Positions 41,449 to 50,609 of a stretch of 64,000 nucleotides of DNA are shown in pieces. The notes under the pieces were generated by a model. It searched no databases. It was given only the letters and a program-made list of their open reading frames with translations, and was not told where the DNA came from. Source of the DNA: Posidoniimonas corsicana (GTDB lineage: Bacteria > Planctomycetota > Planctomycetia > Pirellulales > Lacipirellulaceae); assembly GCF_007859765.1 (NCBI RefSeq), contig NZ_SIHJ01000001.1:2805075-2869074 (forward strand), given 5' to 3'. Position 1 is the stretch's first letter, and each line of letters starts with the position of its first letter. The translations under genes and the position numbers were made by a program.

Positions 41449-42150
41449 TTATTCGGGCGGAGGGTCGTCCGGCTTTTCCTCGGCCTTCTCGCCGCCGCGG
41501 TTGGCCACCGAGAACGACAGCCGCTCCAGCTCGGTCGCCAGGTCGACGCTCACCAGGCTGACCCCCGACGGGAAGGACAGCGTCACCGGGGCGAAGTTCA
41601 GGATGCCGGTCACGCCGGCCGCCACCAGCCGGTCGGCCACCCCTTGGGCGGCCGCCGCTGGCACCGCCACCAGCCCGAACGAGATGGCCCGGTCCCGCAC
41701 GATCTCGTCCAGCCGCATCATCGGGAATACGTCGACCCCCTCGATCGTCTGGTTGACCCGCGCCGGGTCCTCGTCGAACGCCGCCACGATCCGGAAACCC
41801 TGCGACGCGAACCCACGGTAACCGAGCAGCGCGCGGCCCAGGTTACCGGTCCCGACCATGCCGATGGTCCACTCGCGGTCGGTGCCCAGGATGCTGCGGA
41901 TCGCGGAGACCAGCTCGTCGCAGCGGTAGCCGATGCCCGGGTGCCCAAAGTGCCCGAAGTAGGCCAGGTCCTTCCGCACCTGGGCGTCGCTGAAGCCGAG
42001 CAGCTGCCCCAGCTGGCTGGAGCTGACGGTCGCCTGCCCGTCGCGCAACAGGTGCTGCAGCTCTCGCAGGTACAGGCTGAGCCGGCTTACCACCGCCTTG
42101 GGGACGGACTCGGGATCGACGGCGCCGGGTTTTCGCTTGGGTGAACTCAA
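41449..42150 (-). CDS. rex: redox-sensing transcriptional repressor Rex
   Basis: A 233-residue repressor that senses the NADH/NAD ratio. The N-terminal winged helix (about 15-80) includes SSSQLGQLLGFSDAQVRKDL, the typical Rex recognition region. The Rossmann domain starts with IGMVGTGNLGRALLGY (about 97-112), followed by IVAAFDEDP and VPAAAAQGVADRLVAAGVTGILNFAPV. The acidic/Pro-rich C-terminal tail (EKAEEKPDDPPPE) extends beyond typical Rex and looks disordered. Likely targets are respiratory and fermentative genes; no Rex operator is visible nearby. Its start ATG at 42150 lies about 530 bp from the YTV gene. Confidence 0.93.
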   Translation of the reverse strand: MSSPKRKPGAVDPESVPKAVVSRLSLYLRELQHLLRDGQATVSSSQLGQLLGFSDAQVRKDLAYFGHFGHPGIGYRCDELVSAIRSILGTDREWTIGMVGTGNLGRALLGYRGFASQGFRIVAAFDEDPARVNQTIEGVDVFPMMRLDEIVRDRAISFGLVAVPAAAAQGVADRLVAAGVTGILNFAPVTLSFPSGVSLVSVDLATELERLSFSVANRGGEKAEEKPDDPPPE

Positions 42151-42682
42151 GTGAGGGGTCGCGGTCGGGCGGTCGTGGACCGCAGGACGCTGCGACTCAC
42201 ACGAAGGGGGGAAGGGGACTGCGGGCCCCGGAATCGAAGCCGTGGATCCAGGTTAGCCGTTCGACGGGCGTAGTTGTAGGGCTGAATCGGCGAAAAGGCA
42301 AGCCAGAACGGCACTTACGCTCGGCCAGGCGGCGCCGGCGCTGGGCCCCACACGGGTCCGCTACCGGTCCCGCTAGCAGTACGACCCTCCCCGGCGGCAC
42401 GACCGCCCCAACCGTGCCGCCAGGCGCCCCCGGAACAACCGCTGCGAACGCACCGCCGTAGGGCCGCTACGGCCTACCCCAACCCCCTATCCTCAAAACA
42501 CTTACGACGATTCCAACGAGGAAAAATAGGCCGAAAAAAGAATGCGATCCGACCAGTCAATTTAGGCAAGTCGGCTAAGGAACGATAGCAAGGCTGCCCG
42601 AAGTATTTACGGACGGAAACAGTCCGTCTTGACCAGCCCCCCTATATTCCCCGTGCAGTTGTCGAAGGAGGCGAACTCTACC
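42151..42682. other. 532-bp intergenic region, leader of the YTV gene
   Basis: Holds an AT-richer patch around 42481-42560 and a short dyad (42609-42614 and 42622-42627, ACGGAC with loop GGAAACA) just upstream of TATATT (42643-42648), a plausible promoter -10 box without a matched -35 box. No small gene is found. Confidence 0.45.
42609..42648 (+). promoter_or_regulatory. dyad and TATATT box upstream of the YTV gene
   Basis: Hairpin dyad ACGGAC-GGAAACA-GTCCGT (42609-42627) followed 15 bp later by TATATT, 34 bp before the ATG, with AAGGAGG in between. The dyad could be an operator or leader structure. This is a motif-only proposal. Confidence 0.35.
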
Positions 42683-44008
42683 ATGAAACGTTTGATTGCA
42701 ACGCCGCTGTTGGCGGGCCTGGCGATCGTGCTTGCGGCATCGCAAGCCGACGCCCGGTACTGTGGCGCAGTGCGCTACGGAAACTGCGGGCAGTGTTGTG
42801 TGCCCGAAACCCACACCGTAATGAAGACGGTGCGGTGCAAAGTCTACGAGCAGCAGGAAGTGACCTGCTACAAGACGGTTTACGATCAAATCTGCGAAGA
42901 CAAGATCGTGAACTACACGAAGTACGTTAAAGAGCAGCGGCAGAAGGAAGTGAACTACACGGTCTGCAAGCCGGTCTGGGAAACCAAGACCCGCACCTAC
43001 ACCGTGTGCAAGCCCGTCTGGGAAACCCGTCAGAAGGAAGTGCAGTACACCGTCTGCAAGCCGGTCTGGGAAACCAAGACCCGCACCTACACGGTCTGCA
43101 AGCCTGTCTGGGAGACCCGCACCCGTGAGTACACCGTGTGCAAGCCGGTCTGGGAAACCCGCACCCGCGAGTACACCGTGTGCAAGCCGGTCTGGGAAAC
43201 CCGTCAGAAGGAAGTCCAGTACACGGTCTGCAAGCCGGTCTGGGAGACCCGCACCCGCGAGTACACCGTGTGCAAGCCGGTCTGGGAGACTCGCACCCGC
43301 GAGATCAACTACACCGTGCGTAAGCAGGTTCCCTACACGAAGACCATCACGGTCCAGAGTGGTCACTGGGAGAAGCAGGAGTGGGAAGTTCCTGGCCCGA
43401 TGCGGAAGAAGGTTGTCCGCGAGCCGGGTGAGTGGGTCTACGACGCCTGTGGCTGCAAGTGCTGCTACAAGCCCGGCGCCTGCCGCGTAGAGTGCGTGCA
43501 GTGCCCGCCGATCAAGAAGTGCAAGAAGGTCTGGGTGCCCGAGTGCATCGAGAAGGAGATCTGCTGCACGAAGACGGTCTGCGAGCCCCGCACCAAGACC
43601 TGCTGCTACAAGGTCTGCAAGATGGTCCCCGAGACCAAGACCTGCTGCTACAAGGTCTGCAAGATGGTCCCCGAGTGCCGCACCCGCACCTGCTGCTACA
43701 AGGTGTGCAAGATGGTGCCCGAGACCAAGACCTGCTGCTACAAGGTCTGCAAGATGGTCCCCGAGTGCCGCACCAAGACCGTGTGCTACACGGTTTGCAA
43801 GCCGGTTTGCTGCCAGAAGACGGTTAAGGTCATGAAGTGCGTGCCCCGCAAGGTGCCGTACACCGTCACCCGCTGCGTGCCGAAGATCGTCTGCAAGGAA
43901 GTCCCCGTGACCTGCACCCGCATGGTCCCGGCCTGCCCCTGCAACAGCTGCGACAGCGGCTGCGAGGGCGAGGCGTCGGCTCCCGCTAGCGACTGCGGCT
44001 GCAACTGA
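42683..44008 (+). CDS. YTV-repeat cysteine-rich secreted protein
   Basis: A 441-residue exported protein. After the signal peptide (LIATPLLAGLAIVLAASQADA) come eight copies of YTVCKPVWET with alternating linkers TRTRE, TRQKEVQ and TKTRT (about residues 90-215). A linker domain (KTITVQSGHWEKQEWEVPG) follows, then four copies of CCYKVCKMVPE (about 310-370). The tail is Cys-rich. This is the YTV-motif family described from Rhodopirellula, found in planctomycetes and thought to contribute to the disulfide-rich envelope. ATG 42683 has AAGGAGG about 13 nt upstream. A terminator follows at 44097. Single-gene transcription is likely. Confidence 0.9.
   Translation: MKRLIATPLLAGLAIVLAASQADARYCGAVRYGNCGQCCVPETHTVMKTVRCKVYEQQEVTCYKTVYDQICEDKIVNYTKYVKEQRQKEVNYTVCKPVWETKTRTYTVCKPVWETRQKEVQYTVCKPVWETKTRTYTVCKPVWETRTREYTVCKPVWETRTREYTVCKPVWETRQKEVQYTVCKPVWETRTREYTVCKPVWETRTREINYTVRKQVPYTKTITVQSGHWEKQEWEVPGPMRKKVVREPGEWVYDACGCKCCYKPGACRVECVQCPPIKKCKKVWVPECIEKEICCTKTVCEPRTKTCCYKVCKMVPETKTCCYKVCKMVPECRTRTCCYKVCKMVPETKTCCYKVCKMVPECRTKTVCYTVCKPVCCQKTVKVMKCVPRKVPYTVTRCVPKIVCKEVPVTCTRMVPACPCNSCDSGCEGEASAPASDCGCN
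42950..43310. repeat. coding tandem repeats of the YTV gene
   Basis: About eight imperfect units of 42-51 bp, each around TACACCGTGTGCAAGCC(G/C)G, encode the YTVCKPVWET copies. Codon choices differ between units, but TGCAAGCCxGTCTGGGA is conserved. Confidence 0.85.
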
Positions 44009-44096
44009 GCCGTCCGCGGCTGCGAGTGAGTAGTTGAGAGACCTTAGCCAAAGCCCCGCTTCCTTGGTACGGAAGAGGGCTGGTCAAAGCTAATCC

Positions 44097-44140
44097 GAGG
44101 CGGTCCGATCCCCCGTGGGTCGGGCCGCCTTTTTCGTTTG
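44097..44140 (+). terminator. rho-independent terminator of the YTV gene
   Basis: Stem AGGCGGTCCGA paired with TCGGGCCGCCT across a CCCCCGTGGG-type loop (one G-T pair), followed by TTTTTCG. It lies about 90 bp after the stop codon on the plus strand and would also shield the convergent csaA-like gene. Confidence 0.85.
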
Positions 44141-44218
44141 GCCCCAGGGGGTCGCCAACGATGCCAGCGCGGCTGGGCCTCTCCCCAATCGCTAACTTGG
44201 GCGCAGAGCGGGGGCCGC

Positions 44219-44578
44219 CTAGATCAGCCGCGACCCGTTGGGGACGGGCGCCGCGGGCCGGGTCAGAACGATGGCGCCGCTTACGTCCTCGAAGCCGGTC
44301 ACCAGCACCTCGGACATCAGCGGACCGATCTGCTTGGGCGGGAAGTTCACCACCGCCACAATCTGCGTCCCCACCAACTCTTCCGCCGTGTAGTTCACGG
44401 TGATCTGGGCGGAGCTCTTCTTCTCGCCGATCTCCGGCCCGAAGTCGATCCAGAGCCTATACGCGGGCCGACGGGCCTCGGCGAAGGGCTCGCAACGCGT
44501 CACCGTGCCGACCCGCAGGTCGACTCGCATGAAATCCTGCCAGTCGATCTGGCCCGCCCCGCCCGATGGATCCGTCAT
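44219..44578 (-). CDS. csaA: tRNA-binding domain protein CsaA
   Basis: A 119-residue protein with a stand-alone OB-fold tRNA-binding domain as in CsaA, a small chaperone-like protein. The core reads IDWQDFMRVDLRVGTVTRCEP at the N terminus. YRLWIDFGPEIGEKKSSAQI, TAEELVGTQIVAVVNFPPKQ and IGPLMSEVLVTGF are the usual conserved blocks. ATG 44578 is preferred; a GTG at 44587 would add three residues. Function is mainly by similarity: it binds tRNA and may aid export or folding. It is convergent with the YTV gene, whose terminator lies between. Confidence 0.9.
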   Translation of the reverse strand: MTDPSGGAGQIDWQDFMRVDLRVGTVTRCEPFAEARRPAYRLWIDFGPEIGEKKSSAQITVNYTAEELVGTQIVAVVNFPPKQIGPLMSEVLVTGFEDVSGAIVLTRPAAPVPNGSRLI

Positions 44579-44790
44579 GCCCGGCACCCTACCGCCGCCG
44601 CTGCGGCGGCGCCACCCGTGCGCTCAAGAGCCGGCCCCCACGCCAGCGCACCCCTTCCTCCGATTGGCGCATGCCCCAAGATTACCGAGGCTTCGGACGC
44701 CCGACCGCCGCGTGGATGCTCTGTACGCGGCGGACAAGCGGGCCATAATGGGGCTTTTAGGCGACTCCCCGCTCACCCCGCGTCAGAGCT

Positions 44791-45447
44791 ATGCGAAAAT
44801 ACGTCATCATGGGCGCCCCCGGTTGCGGCAAGGGGACCCAGGCCAAGCTCCTCTCCTCGCGGTACGACCTGGTCCACATCAGCGTCGGCGACATCTTCCG
44901 GCTCAACATCCAGACCCACACCAAGCTGGCCGCCCGCATCAAGCGGATCGTCAACGCCGGCCGCCTGGTGCCGGACGAGATTGTCGACGAGGTCGTCGAC
45001 AAGCGGCTCAAAGAGCACGACTGGAACTACGGCTTCATCCTCGACGGCTTCCCCCGCAACCGGGCGCAGGCGGAGTTCTTCCTGGAGAACTACGACATCG
45101 ACGCCGTGGTGCTGCTGGACGTGACCGACGAGGCCGTCATCGAGCGGGTGCAGGCGCGACGGCTCTGTTCCGACTGCGGGCTGGACTACAACCTGATTCA
45201 CCACCGCCCCGCCGAGCCCGACGTGTGCGACGTTTGCGGCGGATCGCTGATCGCCCGTGCCGACGACGTCCAAGAGACCGTGCTCAAGCGGCTGGCCGAC
45301 TACCGCGAGCAGACCGTGCCGGTAGTGGAGTTGTTCATGACCAAAGAGCTGGTCGTGCACATCGATGGCATGAAGTCGATTGAGCAGGTGAACGCCAGCA
45401 TCTGCAACAAGCTGGGGCTGCCGCCGGCTGAGATGCTGCTGGCCTAG
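44791..45447 (+). CDS. adk: adenylate kinase
   Basis: A 218-residue nucleoside monophosphate kinase (ATP + AMP to 2 ADP). P-loop GAPGCGKGT (residues 8-16), AMP-site HISVGDIFR and LDGFPRNRAQAEFF are clear. The LID domain holds a zinc site: Cys126, Cys129, Cys146 and Cys149 (CSDCG and CDVCG). The length matches the long, LID-containing type. It does not sit with secY/rpl genes as in many bacteria; the next gene is convergent. No separate evidence on regulation. The ATG at 44791 begins with the first beta strand of the fold. Confidence 0.93.
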   Translation: MRKYVIMGAPGCGKGTQAKLLSSRYDLVHISVGDIFRLNIQTHTKLAARIKRIVNAGRLVPDEIVDEVVDKRLKEHDWNYGFILDGFPRNRAQAEFFLENYDIDAVVLLDVTDEAVIERVQARRLCSDCGLDYNLIHHRPAEPDVCDVCGGSLIARADDVQETVLKRLADYREQTVPVVELFMTKELVVHIDGMKSIEQVNASICNKLGLPPAEMLLA

Positions 45448-45466
45448 AGCGGCTCGTGGCGCCGCT

Positions 45467-46387
45467 CTACTCCTGCTCGGCCTGCGCTTCCTTCAGCTTG
45501 CGGCGGAAGTCGCGGATGTTGTGCTGCATTAGTAGCGGCAGCTTCGAGGCCAGCAAGTTGCGTCCACGGAACCACCCGTAGGGCTCGATGTACGCCGCGT
45601 GGCACTCGACCAGCACGGCGTCCTTTTCAAAGCCGAGCTGCGAAGCGTGCAGGTAACAGAAGAACCCACCAAACGGCGCCGGCGGGCCGAGTTGGGTGTC
45701 GTCTTCGGCGCCGCGGGGGATCGGCCGCCACACGGTCGGGTTCTGCGGGTCGTCCAGCAGGTCGAGCGGCGAGATTGCCGACTGCACCAGACCGCCGTCG
45801 ACGTGCATGCCCGCGCTGCGCACCAGGCCGCTGACCACCACCTTCTCCAGCACCGGGAAGCGGTACTTCGACATGCCGGTCGAGAGCACGCCGGCCGGCG
45901 GCAGCTCGCTCGGCTTCTCGGCCGCTTCGTCGACCGGTTTGACATAGGTCTCGAAGCCGCTCTCGGCGACCGCCTGGCTGGTCTCCTCGTTGTTCATGAA
46001 GCCGCTGAGCAGGTTCTTCTGGTGGATGATGTTCAGGTTCCCCCGCACGACGAAGTAGAGGTCCAGGCGGCGGATTGTCCCCCGGTCGGCGGTCTTGCCG
46101 AGGTCTTGGATGTCGAGCTCGTACGACGCCACCACCGAGTCCTGCAGGTACTTGTCCATGCGCCGCTCGCCCACCAGGTCGGCGAACGCCTGACGCTGCT
46201 GGTCGGCCGGCATGCCGGGGGTCACAAGCGGGGGCAGCAGCTTGATCCGGGCGCCGCCGATCGCCTCGACGCCTTCGGTCGTGAGCTGCTTCACGACCGG
46301 GTGGTCTGTTGTGGTCGTGTGCTGAGCAGGAGCGGCGGTGGGCGCCAGCAGCAGAACAAGCAGGGCGGCGAGGCGGCGGTGGTTCAT
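45467..46387 (-). CDS. hypothetical exported protein
   Basis: A 306-residue protein with signal peptide (RRLAALLVLLLAPTAAPA). The mature part has no Cys-rich or repeat regions. Features are LQDSVVASYELDIQDLGKT, LDLYFVVRGNLNIIHQKNL, and a C-terminal amphipathic segment (RDFRRKLKEAQAEQE). I recognise no family. It shares strand with the downstream ABC ATPase gene region but has its own leader. The ATG at 46387 is chosen because it begins the signal peptide; the open frame upstream to 46423 is only GC-rich readthrough. Periplasmic or outer-surface location is likely; function unknown. Confidence 0.72.
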   Translation of the reverse strand: MNHRRLAALLVLLLAPTAAPAQHTTTTDHPVVKQLTTEGVEAIGGARIKLLPPLVTPGMPADQQRQAFADLVGERRMDKYLQDSVVASYELDIQDLGKTADRGTIRRLDLYFVVRGNLNIIHQKNLLSGFMNNEETSQAVAESGFETYVKPVDEAAEKPSELPPAGVLSTGMSKYRFPVLEKVVVSGLVRSAGMHVDGGLVQSAISPLDLLDDPQNPTVWRPIPRGAEDDTQLGPPAPFGGFFCYLHASQLGFEKDAVLVECHAAYIEPYGWFRGRNLLASKLPLLMQHNIRDFRRKLKEAQAEQE

Positions 46388-46483
46388 AGGGTTGGTCGTT
46401 CGCAATGGGGGAGCGGGCGGCATTGGTGTGGTGCGGTCCAGCGTTCCGTTTCGTCTCTCGTGCGGCAGGTCGGCGACGCGCAG

Positions 46484-47212
<729 letters not shown>

Positions 47213-47283
47213 CAGGCTCGGGTGTCGGCGGCTGGAAGAAAGTTTGGGCCTAGACCAATCGTACCGGCCGCGGCGGGCGACGC

Positions 47284-48390
47284 CTACGGCCCGCTGGTCT
47301 TCTCGTAGGCCGGCTCGGGCTGCCACAGGTAGAGGAACGTGGGCAGCAGGGCGCGGTCGACGCCGGGCAGGCTCAGCGGGATCAGGCTCTGGCCGGGGAT
47401 GTTGGGCGTGATGTCGTAGGGGGTGAGCGCGCGGTCGTTGTCGCGGCGGTAGACGATCGTCTTGGCGTTGATCACGCCGGCGGCGCCTTCGGCCAACCGG
47501 ATCGCGTCCTCCAGGTATCCCAGCTCATCCACCATGCCCAGGCGGACCGCTTCGACGCCCGTGAACACCCGCCCGTCCAGCACGTTGGCGTCCGTGTCGC
47601 GTGCGTCGTCGCTCGGCGAGGCGTCGGGCAGCGGGACCACCTCGGGCCGCGGCGCCGCGGACGCGACCGCCGGCCTGCTATCACGCACGGCGGTCTTGAA
47701 GCGGTCGTGGAACTCGCGGGCGATGCCCTCGAGGATCTCGGCTTCGGCGGGCTCCATGGTGCGGATCGGCGTGCCCATGTCGATCTTGTCGCCGCTGCGG
47801 ATGACGTTCTCCACCACGTTCTGCTGCTGCATGAAGTCCTGCAGGTCATACAGGTTGAGGATCACGCCGACGCCGCCGGTGATGGTGGTGGGGTGGGCCA
47901 CGATCGCGTCGGCCGCGGTGGCGATGTAGTACGCGCCGCCGGCGCCGACATCCATCAGGCAGGCCACCACCGGCTTGCCCGAACGCTGGCGGAAGTTGGT
48001 CAGCTCGTACCGCATGATGTCGCAGGCCGTGACGCCGCCGCCGGGCGAGTTGACCCGCAGCACCACCGCCGCGACGCACGGGTCGCGCTCGGCCTTCTGC
48101 AGCTTCTCACGCAGCAGCGCCACCGGGTTCTCGCCCATCGAGGAGAACCCCGTCAGGTTGCGGTTGACCAGCAGCCCGTCGATGTCGATCAGCGCCACGC
48201 GGGGGCCGCCGCACGGCTCGCCCGGCAGCGTGCGGGCGCAGACCTGCTGCACGTTGTTGTCCAGCTTCATGGAGGCCGCGGCGTCCAGGTCGCCCTGCAT
48301 GCAGACCTTGATGGGCTGGCGCATCGAGCAGCCGCACATCGTCACGGCAGCGGCCAACAGCAGGACTCTACGGGCGTGGGCTTGGTGCAT
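47284..48390 (-). CDS. S49-family (SppA-like) protein with altered catalytic serine
   Basis: A 368-residue protein with a lipoprotein-type signal (LLLAAAVTMCGC, Cys about residue 21). The SppA/ClpP-crotonase fold is recognised by VLRVNSPGGGVTACD, AYYIATAADAIVAHPTTITGGVGVI and VIRSGDKIDMGTPIRTM. In SppA the nucleophile Ser lies in a GD(V)AASGGYY motif; here the aligned string is MDVGAGGAYYIA, with Gly at that position, so the protease may be inactive. The Lys region (SGDK) is present. Possibly a lipoprotein-anchored scaffold or a peptidase with a displaced nucleophile. ABC ATPase gene follows 71 bp downstream on the same strand. Confidence 0.75.
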   Translation of the reverse strand: MHQAHARRVLLLAAAVTMCGCSMRQPIKVCMQGDLDAAASMKLDNNVQQVCARTLPGEPCGGPRVALIDIDGLLVNRNLTGFSSMGENPVALLREKLQKAERDPCVAAVVLRVNSPGGGVTACDIMRYELTNFRQRSGKPVVACLMDVGAGGAYYIATAADAIVAHPTTITGGVGVILNLYDLQDFMQQQNVVENVIRSGDKIDMGTPIRTMEPAEAEILEGIAREFHDRFKTAVRDSRPAVASAAPRPEVVPLPDASPSDDARDTDANVLDGRVFTGVEAVRLGMVDELGYLEDAIRLAEGAAGVINAKTIVYRRDNDRALTPYDITPNIPGQSLIPLSLPGVDRALLPTFLYLWQPEPAYEKTSGP

Positions 48391-48530
48391 CGGTGGCCGC
48401 GGCGGGTGTCGGGGATTGCTAGCAAAGGGCGCACGACACGCGCCCTTGGTAGAATCGGTCCCCGTGGCACAACGCTCAAAGGCGTCCGCCGCGGCCGGCG
48501 CTGCTTACCAGGCTTGCCCGACCGGCCCCG

Positions 48531-50609
48531 CTAGAACGACTGCCCGCCGAACATGTTGCGGATGTCGTTGCTGAAGGCGAACACCATCAGCCCGATCAGC
48601 ATCAGGAAGCCGACCGTGTGCAGCGCGACCACCACCCGCTCGTTGGCGGGCTTGCCGGTGAGTCCTTCCCACGCCAGGAACACCATGTGCCCGCCGTCGA
48701 GCACCGGGATCGGCAGGAAGTTCAGCACGGCCAGGTTGACGCTCAGCAGCACCAGGAACAGCAGCAGCTGCGACCAGCCCGCCTCGGCGGACTTGTACGC
48801 GACGCTGAGGATGCCCAGCGGCCCGCTGACGTTCTTCACCGGCACCTGGTCGGAGCCGATCTTGCCCAGCACCCGAAACACCGACGTCATGTCCGACCAG
48901 ACCCGGTCGCTGGCCAGCGACAGCGCCTGCCCAAAGCTCTCGGCGGGTCGGGTGAGCACCAGCGTCTTGAGGTTGAGCCCCGGGTTGGGGTAGAAGACGC
49001 CGTCCTGCTCGGAGAGGGTCTGCTTCAGCTCGACTGGCTTGTCGTTCCGCTTGACGGTCAGCACGATCTCCGAGTCGAGCGGCGCGGCCTGCATCAGCGT
49101 GAAGAAGAACGGCCAGTTGGGGCTGTCTTCACTGAAGTTGATGGTGGTGCTCTCGAGGTCGGACTCGCCGCCCTTAGGCGGGGCGACCACGATCGAGGTA
49201 ATGATGTCGCCGACGCGGAGCGGCTCGGCGCCGGTCGCGCCCTCGACGGTGGCGGCCACCTCGGTCGACACCTGGTACGTCAGGCCCACGGTCGACAGCG
49301 CGAACGGCGCGCCCGGCCCGTTGGGCGACTCGAACCACCGCCCCTCGCTTTGGGTGATCGTGGCGTTGATGGTCTGGTCGCCGCGCTGCAGCACCAACTC
49401 CAGCTCGCCCTCCTCCTGCGGCAGCCGGTTCGGCAGCGTCGAGGGGTCCCAGCTCGCCTCGCCCGGCTCGGCGGGGCCCACCGGGCGCCCGTTGATCGAC
49501 GTGATCCGGTCGCCCGGCTCGATGCCCGCGTCGTCGGCCGGCGAGCCCGGCTGCACGGCGGTCACGTCGCCCATGGTGACCTGCACGCCCAGGCGGCGGA
49601 TCTTGGCCGGCTGCACGGTCACCACCTCGGTGACCGGCGCGTCGCTGCCGGCCGACTCCGAGGGACGCTCGACCATCACGTCCAGCGGCTTGCCCAGGTT
49701 GGCGAAGAGCTGGACCTTGAGGTCGCGGTAGGTCTCGACCGGAGCGCCGTTGATCTCGACAATCTTGTCGCCGCCCTGGAAGCCCTCGGCGGCGGCGGCG
49801 GTCGAGCCCTTGGCGACCGGGTCGTCGGCGAACAGCGTGTTGGTGGCCGACGGGCTGATGCCGATCTGCATTCCCACGCCCTTCACCACGGCGGGCTTGA
49901 GCTGCAGCTCGACTTCGTCGCCGGTGGCGGCCTTCTTCACCACGCACGTGACGCCCTGGTCGCGGTCGCCGAGCATCACGTCCTGCCGCAGGTGGCCGAA
50001 GCTGGGCTCCTGGCGGTCGTTGAGCTTGAGGAACTCGTCGCCGGGCTCCAGGTTGGCCATGTAGGCCGGCGACGCGGGCGACACGCCGCCCACCACGCAC
50101 GGGATGTAGTCCGCGCCGATGCTGAACGCGATCACCGCGAAGATGAAGCCGAAGATGATGTTCATGATCACGCCCGCGGAGATGATCGCCATCCGCTGCG
50201 GCACGCTCTTGGCCATGTAGCTGCGACGGTCGACGCGGTACTTCTCGCCACCGGGGCCGGTGATCTCCTTGGTCTGCGACTCGTCGATGTCCTGCGCAGC
50301 GGCCTCGGACTCCTTGAGCTGCTCGGCGATCTTGGACGGGTCGTCGTTCTGGCCGAGCATCCGCACGTAGCCGCCCAGCGGCAGGATGCCGATGCCGTAT
50401 TCGGTTTCGCCCCACTTGCGGCTCAGCTTGTAGCCGCCGATGTCGAAGCCGACAAAGAACTTGTCGCACTGCACGCCGCACATCTTGGCCACGGCGAAGT
50501 GGCCCAGCTCGTGCACGAAGATCACGAAGCCCAGCGCGGCGCCCACCTTGAGGATGCCGAGCACGAGGTCTACGAACGAGGTATCCGCCAGCATCAGGCA
50601 AGCATCCAT
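48531..50609 (-). CDS. rseP: site-2 protease RseP (M50 zinc metalloprotease)
   Basis: A 692-residue intramembrane protease that cleaves anti-sigma factors and signal-peptide remnants. The zinc motif HELGH is at residues 33-37 in the first membrane helix; the third ligand lies in LPIPVLDGGHMVFL near the C terminus. Long periplasmic regions contain at least two PDZ-type segments (for example GFQGGDKIVEINGAP and AGIEPGDRITSINGRP). It is longer than E. coli RseP (about 450), because of extra PDZ-like segments. ATG 50609 has a very good AAGGAG 8 nt upstream and overlaps the dxr stop by 16 bp, so both are translated together. Confidence 0.93.
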   Translation of the reverse strand: MDACLMLADTSFVDLVLGILKVGAALGFVIFVHELGHFAVAKMCGVQCDKFFVGFDIGGYKLSRKWGETEYGIGILPLGGYVRMLGQNDDPSKIAEQLKESEAAAQDIDESQTKEITGPGGEKYRVDRRSYMAKSVPQRMAIISAGVIMNIIFGFIFAVIAFSIGADYIPCVVGGVSPASPAYMANLEPGDEFLKLNDRQEPSFGHLRQDVMLGDRDQGVTCVVKKAATGDEVELQLKPAVVKGVGMQIGISPSATNTLFADDPVAKGSTAAAAEGFQGGDKIVEINGAPVETYRDLKVQLFANLGKPLDVMVERPSESAGSDAPVTEVVTVQPAKIRRLGVQVTMGDVTAVQPGSPADDAGIEPGDRITSINGRPVGPAEPGEASWDPSTLPNRLPQEEGELELVLQRGDQTINATITQSEGRWFESPNGPGAPFALSTVGLTYQVSTEVAATVEGATGAEPLRVGDIITSIVVAPPKGGESDLESTTINFSEDSPNWPFFFTLMQAAPLDSEIVLTVKRNDKPVELKQTLSEQDGVFYPNPGLNLKTLVLTRPAESFGQALSLASDRVWSDMTSVFRVLGKIGSDQVPVKNVSGPLGILSVAYKSAEAGWSQLLLFLVLLSVNLAVLNFLPIPVLDGGHMVFLAWEGLTGKPANERVVVALHTVGFLMLIGLMVFAFSNDIRNMFGGQSF

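Noticed and set aside
42950-43310. Short repeats considered as a CRISPR array or DNA satellite
   Set aside because: In-frame protein repeats (YTVCKPVWET) with signal peptide and terminator; spacer-like parts are degenerate coding linkers.
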